From positions 3,638,988 through 3,702,987 of the forward strand of contig NW_023503372.1 of the NCBI RefSeq assembly GCF_014529535.1: a DNA stretch of 64,000 nt, given 5' to 3'. Under the pieces are notes generated by a model. That model had not been told where the DNA came from. It made no database searches and saw only the letters and a list, made by a program, of their open reading frames with translations. The number at the start of each line of letters is the position of its first letter. The first letter of the stretch is position 1. Positions 35,607 to 45,210 of this stretch are shown one piece after another. Position numbers and translations under genes: made by a program. This stretch comes from Bradysia coprophila. Lineage: Eukaryota > Arthropoda > Insecta > Diptera > Sciaridae.

Positions 35607-35916
35607 TTATTAACAACATGCAATATTCGTAGCTCATTTGATAGATACCAGCTTTTGCAATAATAGAGTCTTTTGTGTATGATAGATTTTGGATTCTTAG
35701 GGATTAAGAAAACAAAAACAGAAAATTAAAAAAAAAATGTCCGAAGCTGGATTTCGTCCTCCCACTATCAGCAATGAAAGTTAAGTACAAACCAGGTATG
35801 GTCTGTCCATACAACCCGGAGGAAATAGCGATTCCACATAAAAAAACTCACCTTCCTATGATATTCACTGAAAGGTGAGTTTGTTGTTTGTTATATGAAA
35901 GTTGACAGTTGAAAAA
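35607..35916. other. Intergenic, no gene seen
   Basis: Contains a short segment (35738-35830) with no recognised identity. No structure aligned. Confidence 0.35.
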
Positions 35917-36033
35917 TGTAAGACCCAAGGGCCGAAAGTGACAGAAAAATGCAAGCCAATGGGACGAAAGCGAAGCTTTCGCCGCGTGGGCTTACATATC
36001 TGTCACTTGCCCGTGGGTTTACATTTTTTTTTC
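35917..36033. repeat. Foldback hairpin
   Basis: AATGTAAGACCCAAGGGCCG pairs with CCCGTGGGTTTACATT, then AAAGTGACAGA / TCTGTCACTT, closing at CGAAAGCGAAGCTTTCG. Confidence 0.65.
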
Positions 36034-36059
36034 GTTCCGCAGTTGGAAGCATATTAGTA

Positions 36060-36478
36060 TTTTACATGCTACATGCGTCGAAAACCGTACTTTTCATGTT
36101 TTAAGCACTTCTTTCGACGCCCTCAGCATGTAAAATCCATTACATAACTCGTGATAAAAATGAAAAGTATCGTTTTCGTGTGTTTATTGACCTCGGCTTC
36201 GCCTCGGATCAACAAAATTCACACGAAAACTCTACTTTTCATCTTTTTATCCCTAGTCATGTAAAATACTATTACATGACTAGGGATAAAAAGATGAAAA
36301 GTAGAGTTTTCGTGTGAATTTTGTTGATCCGAGGCGAAGCCGAGGTCGAAAAACACACGAAAACGAGACTTTTCATTTTTATCCCGAGTTATGTAATGGA
36401 TTTTACATGCTGAGGGCGTCGAAAGAAGTGCTTAAAACATGAAAAGTACGGTTTTCGACGCATGTAGCGTGTAAAATC
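36060..36478. mobile_element. Long palindrome (about 205-bp arms), complete foldback
   Basis: The arms are almost identical inverted copies meeting near 36268, with the centre TCATGTAAAATACTATTACA. Landmarks from outside in: TTTTACATGCTACATGCG, TTTTCATG..AAGCACTTCTTTCGAC, CAGCATGTAAAATCCATTAC, TCGTTTTCGTGTG, CTCGGCTTCGCCTCGG, TTTTTATCCCTAGTCATG. Partial copies lie at 37201-37430, 45040-45210 and 53415-53550, and a diverged one at 45870-46040. Confidence 0.85.
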
Positions 36479-36559
36479 ATATATTGTCAATTTAGTTAAC
36501 GTTAATAAGTTAACTTTCGTCTGGTGTTTGAGAAAAGTTTGGCCAGTTTTGTTAAGTTA

Positions 36560-37200
36560 GCCAATGCGTATTTATCCCTCAGCGATGAGAATGCTGATCC
36601 TGAGCGAAGATTTAGCGTCAATAAATTTGTGTTAAACAATCGGGAGCAGCTATAAGAAGAAACGATTCGGGCTCTTAGGATAGTTAAGGATACTTTGCCT
36701 TTCTACGATAAAATGGAAGATTTTCCAATTACTCGAAAATTGTTAAACCTCTGCTCGTCGGTGCCTAAAATCAATCGTCCAAAACAGATACTCAAAAAAA
36801 ATTTCATGTAAGGGGTCGAAAACCCGAGAAAAATCTCGAAACTCTCATTTTCGACCCCGACACATGAAATAGTTATTTGTGTATCTGTTTTGGACGATTG
36901 TTTTTAGGCAATTTTGCTTGTTGTAGCCCGAACGAAGTGAGGGCTACATGCGAAAGTGCCTAAAATCAATCGTCCAAAACAGATACTCAAAAAATTTTTC
37001 ATGTAAGGGGTCGAAAACCTGAGAAAAATAACGAAACTCCCTCATTTTCGGCCCCGACACATGAAAAAGATATTTTTTTCATTTAGATGTAGAAAAAGAG
37101 CGAAAGGCGTTGTTAGCAAAATCGAAACAAAACACATCAGACAATCGAAGCGATATATTTTGGTCAGGTTGTACTCCATGTACTGATTTATACAATTCCA
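36560..37200 (+). pseudogene. hAT transposase C-terminal remnant, interrupted by a foldback
   Basis: A frame from about 36560 reads ANAYLSLSDENADPERRFSV, NKFVLNNREQL, then, after one in-frame TAA, EETIRALRIVKDTLPFYDKM. The block S.S.ENA..ERRFSVNK matches the hAT-family C-terminal dimerisation region. The foldback at 36768-37075 interrupts it. A Lys-rich tail (DVEKERKALLAKSKQN) resumes at about 37085. It is a dead DNA-transposon fragment or a dead gene derived from one. A hAT-type MITE with an 8-bp target duplication also occurs in this window. Confidence 0.6.
36768..37075. mobile_element. Foldback of the GACGATTGATTTTAGG family, second copy
   Basis: Three inverted modules: CCTAAAATCAATCGTCCAAA at 36772, its complement near 36885-36908, and a direct copy again at 36958. 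Each CATGTAAGGGGTCGAAAACC is answered by GGCCCCGACACATG. The motif GCCCGAACGAAGTGAGGGCT matches the 14424-14847 element. It lies inside the hAT remnant. Confidence 0.7.
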
Positions 37201-37430
37201 ATATATTTTACATGCTACATGCGTCGAAAACCGTACTTTTCATGTTTCAAGCACTTCTTTGGACGCCCTTAGCATGTAAAATCCATTACATAACTCGGTA
37301 TAAAAAGTGAAAAGTCTCGTTTTCGTGTGTTTATTTACCTCGGCTTCGCCTCGGATCAACAAAATTCACACGAAAACTCTATTTTTCATCTTTTTATCCC
37401 TAGTCATGTAAAATACTATTAGTCAGGTTA
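37201..37430 (+). mobile_element. One arm of the long-palindrome family
   Basis: Matches the left arm of 36060-36478 up to TAGTCATGTAAAATACTATT, where the right arm is missing. It is bracketed by similar sequence, GTCAGGTTGTACTCCATGTA at 37159 and GTCAGGTTACGCTACATGTA at 37422. Confidence 0.7.
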
Positions 37431-37674
37431 CGCTACATGTACTGATTTTTACCATTTCCGCAGTCAAGTTTTCAGGAAAGTCGCAGACATTCGATCGACA
37501 AGCTTCTTTTATCCATTTCGACTCCTCAATTGGACTTTTCTCTAGGTATGTTAGTCCATAACCGTGAGTTCTATCCTTGATTTGATTTAGTCTTTTTGTC
37601 ACCGGCAGATTCTTCTCATATGCTTTCTCGTATACTGTTTGTGACGGTAAGTGCACTTTACCGTCCATAAGCAT
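37423..37674 (-). pseudogene. Unidentified coding-like remnant
   Basis: An open minus frame reads KVHLPSQTVYEKAYEKNLPV, TKRLNQIKDRTHGYGLTYLE, KSPIEESKWIKEACRSNVCD. Its composition is protein-like (charged residues, spaced Trp, Cys), unlike the chance frames around it. No family recognised and no start or splice sites that make a gene. It may belong to the same dead element as 36560-37200, on the other strand. Confidence 0.35.
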
Positions 37675-37716
37675 GTAAAATCATTTTACATGCTTATGAA
37701 CTGTAAAGTGCACTTT
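37651..37716. repeat. 66-bp palindrome
   Basis: GTGCACTTTACCGTCCATAA and TTATGAACTGTAAAGTGCAC pair around GCATGTAAAATCATTTTACATGC (written here as 11-bp halves GCATGTAAAAT / ATTTTACATGC). Confidence 0.75.
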
Positions 37717-38070
37717 ACATCACATGTGATTACTTGACTCGCCTTCGGCTCGTTCCGCAATCCTCACACTTGCATAAACAAATATTTACAAACTGTGACG
37801 TAACATACTATTACCTTCCTAAAACAGATGGGTACATTTCCGAACATTTCACTTGGTGGAAGGGTCAAATGAAATTTCTCCTTAAATACACTACCCCATC
37901 ATAACAGTCTACTGACCCTAATAACACATTAAAAGCTGACAGAATCGACAGATGGCTAGCCTGAATATACACAAAACCAACATATCTCATTGTTTAACGA
38001 CTGTAATTCGCTCTTTTAAATCAACAAGAAAAATTGTGAGTCCATACTGAACATCTAACGCTGATGAATG
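37717..38070. other. 3' flank of the aldo-keto reductase gene
   Basis: Non-coding. CTCGCCTTCGGCTCG near 37739 is another GAA-loop mini-hairpin. No poly(A) signal stood out. Confidence 0.4.
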
Positions 38071-39398
38071 TTAAAATTCGATATGATTTGGAAAGTACTT
38101 GTGGTTGTAGTACTTCACTTCATGGTAATTCAATTGCAGTGTTCGCGTGCCAGTATTGAATGTCTCCAGCAGTGCAACTTCATCCTCTTTCAACTCAAAA
38201 TCAAAAATCTCAATATTTTCCTTCATTCGCTGCTTATTGGATGACTTAGGGATCAACACGACGCCCAATTGAAACTGTATTATGAAAGCAAATTTTCGAT
38301 TTCGATCATTAATGCAACCAATTTCATTAAAAATTTGTTCAAAAATTCCGGACATACCAAATATCGAAGCACAACCTGAGCTCCGGTTTTTCCATATTTT
38401 TCACCGATAGCAATAACTCGTGGGTCTAAGAATGCAAGCGGTGGCAAATTCGGATTTAGTCCAGCGTTATATGGACGTCCCAATGGACTGAATCCGGTTA
38501 TAACAATGTCACGTTCCTTACAGAATTTCGTGAGCTTCTTCTGGTTGAGGCTAGGGCCAACTTCAATTTGATTCGTTACCGGTTTGATTGTACAATTGGC
38601 AAGCAAGCGATCAATTTGCTCACTGTTGAAATTCGACACGCCAATGCTACGGACCAAACCGGATGCTACCAATTTTTCCATCGCTTTGTACGTGTCCACG
38701 TAGTCGACATCGCTATTGGTGATTAAAAAAAAACTTTTGATTTAACAAACGAAGAAAGTGTCACGGGTGAAAGTTTACTTAAACAACACAGTTCCCTCAG
38801 CATTTTTCGGAAAAAGATCAGCGTCGGTGTCTCCACGGTATTCGAAACCCATTGGTGAATGCATCAGATACAAATCAATGTAATCCAATCCCAACTTGTT
38901 GCAAGAATTTCGACAGGCCAATTCAACTTTATCCGGTTCATGGTACGTATTCCACAACTATTATACAAATATTGAGTACAATAATCTTCGAAGAAACCTC
39001 TAATCGAAAAGCAATTTTTTGTCTTATCTTTATTGACTCGCCAGTGAATTTGCAAATTTTGCTATGAACGAGCCGAAAATGTTCGATTTACCTTTGTAAC
39101 AACGAAAATATCCTCACGTTTGACAACACCTTCAGCAATCTTGGCTCGAATACCATCCCCAACTTGCTTCTCATTACCATATAAGTGGGCAGTATCGAAA
39201 TGTCTATAGCCCAAGTCGACAGCATCTTTTACCGCTTGTATACCGACGTCTTCTTTTGCCTGAGAATGATCAAAAAGTTTACCAACTCAAATAATAAACC
39301 AGTCGTCCATTCAGTCTTATTGCACTTACGAACATTGTGCCCAAACCGAATATTGGCATTTCGTAGCCATCATTTAACTTAATCGTTTCAACAACCAT
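38071..39398 (-). CDS. Aldo-keto reductase (AKR1-like)
   Basis: Exons 39330-39398, 39092-39259, 38779-38957, 38358-38712 and 38071-38274 give 324 residues, close to the usual AKR length. The catalytic tetrad is complete and correctly spaced: Asp45 and Tyr50 (FDTAHLYGNE), Lys79 (VVTK, last codon of exon 2) and His112 (YLMHSP). LNDGYEMPIFGLGTMF is the typical first strand. SIGVSNFN, the GFSPLG turn and VVLIPKSSNKQRMKEN (NADPH 2'-phosphate-binding loop) follow. It should be a cytosolic NADPH-dependent carbonyl reductase; the substrate cannot be read from sequence. The C-terminal loop, which sets substrate range, ends YYNHKYFPNHIEF. No sign of decay. Confidence 0.95.
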
Positions 39399-39733
39399 TA
39401 TGCGGTCACGAATTTTACCAAGATGATGTTTTTCCGACGGATCGAAATATTTCCACTACAACAATATTCTGATGAATGACAGCCAAATGAAAATGTAATT
39501 GATGAAGAGTCTTCACACACCGTATCTACACTATATCAAATATTTGTTTTTGCGGTTCATTTTGACTTACTTATATCATACACACGGTGGTACAGCCCGA
39601 ACACTAAACGACGAAACCAGAGAGATTAAACGAATTGAAAGATAAAGCCATGCTGATGCGATATATTGTTGAACCGCAGCATTTCTTTATGTGCGACCCA
39701 TGAGAACCGACTACTATTTGGAATTTTGGTCAG
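39399..39733. other. Upstream region of the aldo-keto reductase gene
   Basis: Presumed promoter and 5' UTR. Nothing recognised. Confidence 0.35.
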
Positions 39734-39934
39734 ACACAGCACTGCTCCTAGCATGAATATAGAAAATATTCGGAGGCTGATGAAATCACAGAAGATGCAC
39801 TGCGTTTCTTTTGTAAAGACAGATGACCTGTTTTCTTTATATGAGTTAAAACATACAATCCTAAGCTCTTATCACTACAGCCTCCAAATTTGACACTTGT
39901 CAATTCAGTGTTCATGCTAGGAGCAGTTTTGTGG
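39734..39934. mobile_element. MITE of the CTGCTCCTAGCAT family, copy 2
   Basis: CACAGCACTGCTCCTAGCAT at the left is answered by ATGCTAGGAGCAGTTTTGTG at the right (about 20 bp, two mismatches). GAAAATATTCGGAGGCTGAT inside matches, in reverse, the inner end of the copy at 985-1435. Confidence 0.7.
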
Positions 39935-40013
39935 TTCCGATAATATTTAAATCAGATCAGAAATACGGAAGTTGTGAAATTCACAAGTAATCCATTAATA
40001 GAGTAAAGTAAAC

Positions 40014-40255
40014 CAATTGAGCTACCAAGGCTGTAAACTTTTGGGAGGTCAAGCAGATCGCCATTTATGAGATACGCGGAAACTTACCTTTCCATAGAAA
40101 GAAGTCCACCAAAATCGAATCTGTATGGCGTGATGAATTTTCAATATGAACAATATTCTCTCTAGCTAACAAATCAAGTTTACAGCCTTATGTCACCGCG
40201 CACCTAATAAAATGACGATCTGCGGTAATGGTCGTAAAGGGATCCTTCACGCTAG
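40014..40255. repeat. Inverted pair of ACCAAGGCTGTAAACTT
   Basis: GCTACCAAGGCTGTAAACTT near 40021 and AAGTTTACAGCCTTATG near 40178 face each other. A related hairpin is at 40465-40510. Confidence 0.45.
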
Positions 40256-40436
40256 ACTCCTCTGTTCTAAAATGAGAGGTAAACTAAGCGAGCAAATCGT
40301 GTCCCATCTATTTGCTATTGTAGACTATTAACGCAATTATTTCCGCAATCACTATTTCCTTCTATTGGCGCCAATAGCAAATAGCACATGTCCCAGTATT
40401 TGCTCGCGTACTTTCCCCCTCACTAAAATGTGAGGT
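40256..40436. mobile_element. MITE with about 50-bp imperfect inverted ends
   Basis: Outer CTAAAATGAGAGG / CCCTCACTAAAATG, then AGCGAGCAAAT..TGTCCCA answered by TGTCCCAGTATTTGCTCGCG, and ATTTGCTATTG / CAATAGCAAAT. It is non-coding. Confidence 0.6.
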
Positions 40437-40464
40437 CCATTAAATGATTTTCCACCTAGTTAAA

Positions 40465-40512
40465 AACCAAGGCTGTATACTTACTCAAAGTATACAGCCT
40501 TGGTTAAAAACG
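40465..40512. repeat. Near-perfect hairpin
   Basis: TTAAAAACCAAGGCTGTATA and TATACAGCCTTGGTTAAAAA are exact inverted copies around a 7-base loop. Confidence 0.8.
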
Positions 40513-40764
40513 TTGTTGGGTAAAACGGGTAAAACGCTACTCACCGCGTCCTTTTATCGGTACTGCAGTTGTTCATTCATCTGTTCTACCCTTTCTTTCT
40601 AAGTTGGCGGTTTTTCCGATTTTCTAAATATTTTTTTGTTACGAAAACAAATTATTTGAGAGATTCCTTTGTGAATCACAATACAATCCGTAGCTCAACA
40701 ATTTTCGGTAATCATCTAGTTGCATTTCCAGCAACAGGCTCCAGGAAGTTATCTGAACCGAACG

Positions 40765-41898
40765 ATGCGTCTGTTGATTTCGATTTTAATTGTTTATAGT
40801 TCGAGCTACTCCAGTTGCCAAGATTGTTCGGATGCGAATGAGGAGTGGAATCAGTTTAAGGTAAATGAAAAGGATTATGTGGGTGGTAGTGTTGTAGATC
40901 ATGACTGATGTGTATTTCAAAGTTAAGATACGAAAAAACCTACCGCAACATGCGAGAAGAACTTCATCGCAAGAGCATCTTTTCCGAAAATTTAAAATCA
41001 ATCTGTGAACACAATGTACGGTTCCAGAACCACCTGGAAACATACGAAAAGGGAGTGAATCTTTTCGCTGACATGGATTTCGATGAATTTCGAAGTACAC
41101 ATTTGGGTTTCAATTCAAAAATGATGAAATTGGCAAATTTTAATAATATCCCGTGGGATACGTCGAATCGACGTTCTGACATTCCTAACCAAGTCAATTG
41201 GATTGAGGAAGGAGCAGTTAGTCGGGTCAAAAGACAAGGTTTAAGACTTTAGAATCTTTTTCTTACTTAAATACATCAGTACAGACGGAATTAATTTAGG
41301 TGCATGTGGAGCCTGTTATGCTTTCTCCGCCATTGGAAGTATTGAAGCCCAACTATTCAAGAAGTACAATGTACTGGTTGAATTGTCTGCTCAAGAAATA
41401 GTTGACTGTACGATCAACTATGGAAATGAGGGATGCATTAGTGGCGTCATGTCACAGTCGTTCGACTACATCATCAAAAATGGTATTGCAAGTGAAAGTG
41501 ACTATCCCTACTCTGGCAAGAACGAATCATGTTCCGTAAAAAAATTGAAAAAAGTTTCAAAAATCCGAGGATATGTGCAGTTGCCACCTGGCGATGAAAA
41601 CTTTTTGATGAAAGCGATTGCCAAAATTGGACCAATCTCTGCGGCAATGGAAGTGACGAACAATACACGACAGTTTGTCGGCAAGTCTGTACTCTATGAC
41701 AAAACGTGTCACCGTAGTAGTGACTACATGAATCACGCTGTATTGATTGTCGGTTATGGTGAGTACAAAGGGTTGGAGTATTGGCTAATTAAAAACTCGT
41801 GGGGTGAATCGTTTGGCGATAAAGGGTACGCAAAAATAGCTCGGAATAAAGGGAATCATTGCAATATAGCTACGGATGTGTCGTTTCCGGTTTTGTAA
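40765..41898 (+). CDS. Cathepsin-L-like cysteine protease (C1A)
   Basis: Exons 40765-40860, 40923-41238 and 41300-41898 give 336 residues, normal for a preprocathepsin. MRLLISILIVYSSSYSSCQ is the signal peptide. The I29 propeptide has the ERFNIN pattern (EELHRKSIFSENLKSICEHN) and a GVNLFADM segment. The mature enzyme starts near the PNQVNWIEEGAVSRVK region. Catalytic residues are present: Gln137, Cys143 (RQGACGACYAFS), His283 (MNHAVLIVGYG) and Asn303 (KNSWGESFG). Odd points: Tyr144 replaces the Trp after the catalytic Cys; GCISG stands in for GCNGG; the second Trp of NSWGxxWG is Phe; and NHCNIAT replaces the usual C-G-I-A. It is likely lysosomal or secreted. Its free-standing inhibitor-like neighbour is tail to tail with it, 183 bases away. 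Confidence 0.93.
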
Positions 41899-42081
41899 TT
41901 TTTAGAAAACACAGTTTAAGGAAAGGAATGGAAGTCAAACAAGCAAGTCTCATGGAATTTCTTTGTTCAAAAAAATAGAAAATCGAGTCATCAGATCGCC
42001 TTATTATAATTGTTAACAAAATAAGAAATTTACAAAACATTAAATCGGTTGAAAAGCCACGTACATCCTTTACCATTCGCA

Positions 42082-43279
42082 TTATGCAGGTTTTTTGTAA
42101 CCACCCGGTCTTTCCTCGGGAAGTAAATGAGAGAATGCATTGATGCCCATTTTGAATGTGACTTCTCCACGCTCATGTTTAGCGTTGTGCTCGATTATCG
42201 TTTTGACTGTTTCGACGAATATTTGAAATCTGCGGTTTTCCTCCTCCGGATCACCGAATGACTTGTTGTGCTCCTTCTAAAATTGTATTAAAAATGAATT
42301 TAAAAAAAATAGGGCATACGGTTCCCAGTTCTGGCAGTACTACGATTACCTTGTAGATCTCCCAGAGATCGTTTACATTCGAATTTATGTTAACGTTCTT
42401 CAATTCGTCAGCTGAAATAACAAAGCAATTTCATCATAGAATACGATCGCTCGAAACGAATCGGTTGGGATCAACGCACTGCAAGTATGAGTGATCATAG
42501 TGACAGCTGTCAAATATTTGTAAGAATTTTTTTAGAGTGCATTTCAATGCCAACATTTGTATGACATACTGTCCAGTTTTAGCACTCTAAGTACCACTCA
42601 TCTCTCAACCGTTCGCTTTATTTGTTTCGTGCAATCCATACGTATATAAAAAATCGTATTTCAGTCTATAGTTAAGTCTATTGTTAAGTACGAGTACAAC
42701 CATCCAGGCTAATATCGAAACTCTATTTGATTCATTCATTCAACTAATTCGTTTCTCGCCCAGATCTCAATTGATTTTTCGGTACAATTAAAGCAACTCC
42801 TATCTGGCTGTAGTTTTATGTGGAAACTAGATAGAGGTTCAACTCGGTTTGCCGAAGTTCCGTGCTACCCTATACTATCACTATCAATAATATTGTCAAC
42901 TGTGGCAATATTTTCCGATGATAATGTAAAAATTGAACAAATAATACTGCGTTGCAGAGGTAGGCAGAGTCGTAGTTCCATTACATATATAATTGATGCG
43001 ACGATGAAAAAAAAGAAAGTTGAATCAACCGAATTGGTATGAGTGTTAAATTGCTATACTCAACAAAAATGCATTTCAACTAGAAAATGCTAGGAATGCA
43101 ATGGAATAAGTGTGTATCAGCGGACTTTGATCCATTCCGTGAATCATTTGTTTTTGTTAGTTCATACACTCGTTCCCTGTCCCCATTGTTTATATTAATA
43201 TGAAAAACAAAGAACACCAGACACCGATCAGATCATACACACAGGTCTTACCAAAATTACTCATAATCGACTCACCCAT
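42082..43279 (-). CDS. Crammer-like cathepsin inhibitor (I29 domain only)
   Basis: Exons 43252-43279, 42350-42411 and 42082-42276 give 94 residues, too small for most gene finders. The model reads MGESIMSNFADELKN (a later in-frame ATG, MSNF, is possible), then DLWEIYK|KEHNKSFGD across intron 2. The ERFNIN pattern follows (EEENRRFQIFVETVKTIIEH), then GEVTFKMGINAFSHLLPEER, ending PGGYKKPA. This is a complete cathepsin propeptide with no protease, as in Drosophila crammer, mouse CTLA-2 and Bombyx BCPI, which inhibit cathepsin L. There is no signal peptide. Splice phases agree (1 then 0). Intron 2 falls at the same place and phase as intron 1 of the adjacent cathepsin gene. Intron 1 (42412-43251) holds a MITE. 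Confidence 0.85.
42470..42612. mobile_element. MITE, AACGCACTTCAAG family, copy 3 (diverged)
   Basis: TCAACGCACTGCAAGTATGA and GTGACAGCTGTCAAAT match the copies at 16371-16532 and 62515-62672. The right end (GTACCACTCATCTCTCAACC) is poorly preserved. It sits in intron 1 of the inhibitor gene. Confidence 0.55.
42613..43251. other. Remainder of inhibitor intron 1
   Basis: Non-coding. A short plus frame at 42818-43042 has no family resemblance. Confidence 0.4.
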
Positions 43280-44462
43280 AGTAGTAATAAATTCAAATTA
43301 AATTATCACGAATCACGATACGAAAATATTGAATGCGATCACTCGTCAAGTTCTATTCTCGAACTGGATTTTTTGTTATTGAAATTTAGCTGTCACGATT
43401 GAAAATGGGGGAAAACTACATAGAAAGGGAATCAGCTGTTTCTTTGGATGTAACAAAACACACATCAACATTAGGGTGGATAGTATCCGTTTGTGTTGAA
43501 ACACAGAAAAAGCAAAGTTGATATTGGTTATGCGGTCATATTAAGTCAGTATTGCAGGTAGTTAACCAAATTTGACTAAGGTCTTTTCCTAAAAAGATCT
43601 TATTGAACGAATATTCACAACTGTTTCTGGTTCCTGCTTAAATTTTTCAACATTGATCCATCCTAAGCAATATTACGAACAAAAGACGTACCTTCGCATG
43701 TATAGTACGAGGTGAATACAGAGTCTCTTTCACGCACACAATCAGTTCTCAGTGAATGTACGTTTCATTTCGACGAGTCACAAAGGTTATTCTTGGTAGA
43801 ACGTAACTTAAACTTCTCAAAAAAAGTGTGGAATGAAGAAGAAAGAAGAGTACTTCTTTAGAGTGACAATAACTCTTTTTGGATAAGTCACTAGGCAGCA
43901 CGGGTTTTGTGCACCGATGGTGACAAGTATTCTCGCAAGTATTAAGATGCTGAAGTCTCACACGGTCAAGAAAATAGAAACAAGAGAAACGTAAGGTAAC
44001 TTACAACCAAAAATGTTTGTGGGGCCTATGTTACGGTCACAGCTAGACAGTCAAACTCAAGAAGATTCATCGTTCGCATATCGAAAATAGAGCTCCAGTC
44101 AGTAAATAAAGTGATGTTGAACTTTCTTTACTCATCATACTAATTTAGATATGATTTGGTTTAGAACTTCACATTGTGTCGTTGATCTCATGACCCAGGT
44201 CCGAACTGGTTGTACTTTCGAACTTTTCTTCATATTCCTACAATTAGCCCCAACCAAATTTGTGACGCGATTTGTTTCAGCTACTTTTCAGCTGATCCAC
44301 TCATACAACCTCAGTGTCATGTACGTACAAATTCGTATAAACACATATAAGGCAGTGAGGTGGAAAATAGCTGAACCTTTCATCACTTGGTTGGGGCTTC
44401 GTTCTACGAGTCCGAGATGCACCTTTAAGTAGTAAGTCCGACCCTTTCAAGATTTCAAGATA
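43280..44462. other. Intergenic, no gene seen
   Basis: Upstream side of the inhibitor gene. Only short chance frames; no aligned repeats. Confidence 0.4.
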
Positions 44463-44697
44463 ATTGAGTCTATTGGGATCAAAAGTAGGTCTATTTCTTC
44501 TGTCGAAGTGACGTTTTAAACGTCAAACATAAAATAATATGTAAAGTGGTCGCGCAATCTTTGATTTTTCTTAATTTAATTGTTAGTGAAAAAGCATTAA
44601 AAAACAGCGAAATACTTTGAAATTATTTTGTGTTTGACATTTAAAACGTCACTTTGACAGATGGAATAGACCTAATTTTGATCACAATAGACTCTAT
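44463..44697. mobile_element. MITE with ~65-bp ends containing GACGTTTTAAACGTC
   Basis: ATTGAGTCTATTGGGATCAA at the left is answered by GATCACAATAGACTCTAT at the right, and the pairing continues to the self-complementary GACGTTTTAAACGTC on each arm. It is non-coding. Confidence 0.75.
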
Positions 44698-44715
44698 GAC
44701 AGTTGGGATCAAAAG

Positions 44716-44907
44716 TTCTATTACATCTGTCAAAGTGACGTTTTAAACGTCAAACCAAAATTTTTATGTCAAATAGTTATGAAGCCGCTTATTTTTCCTC
44801 AATTATATCAGTGTAGAAGACTTACAGAAAAATAAACGATTTCGTAATTATTAAGCTAAATTTTTTTGGTTTGACGTTTAAAACGTCACTTTGACAGATG
44901 GAATAGA
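44716..44907. mobile_element. Second, adjacent MITE of the same family
   Basis: TCTATTACATCTGTCAAAGT and ACTTTGACAGATGGAATAGA are its ends. GACGTTTTAAACGTC is again in both arms, followed by AAACC(A/T)AAATTTTT on both sides. It lies 18 bases from the first copy. Outer bases preceding it (GTTGGGATCAAAAG) also match the first copy, so its right end may be truncated. Confidence 0.7.
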
Positions 44908-45039
44908 TGTCACATACAAAGAGCGACGTTGTGTAAAAAAAGACACAAACTTCACTGTAGTCTAGATGATATACCACATTTTGTTGATTTTCAAAACCTT
45001 TTTGGAAGATTGAGTAATTGACTTTTTCGTCAAGACATA

Positions 45040-45210
45040 GCTCGTAATAAAAATGAAAAGTCTCGTTTTCGTGTGTTTATTGACCTCAGCTTCGCCTCGG
45101 AAACCCTACATTTCAATATTTTATCCCTAGTGAGAAAGAGAGTCTATGAAAAGTAGCGAATTTTGTTGATCCGAGGCGAAGTCAAGGTCAAACGAAAACG
45201 AGTTTTGAAC
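45040..45210. mobile_element. Decayed copy of the long-palindrome family
   Basis: GTAATAAAAATGAAAAGTCT, TCGTTTTCGTGTGTTTATTG, CAGCTTCGCCTCGG, then reversed GATCCGAGGCGAAGTCAAGG. Arms are shortened compared with 36060-36478. Confidence 0.65.
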
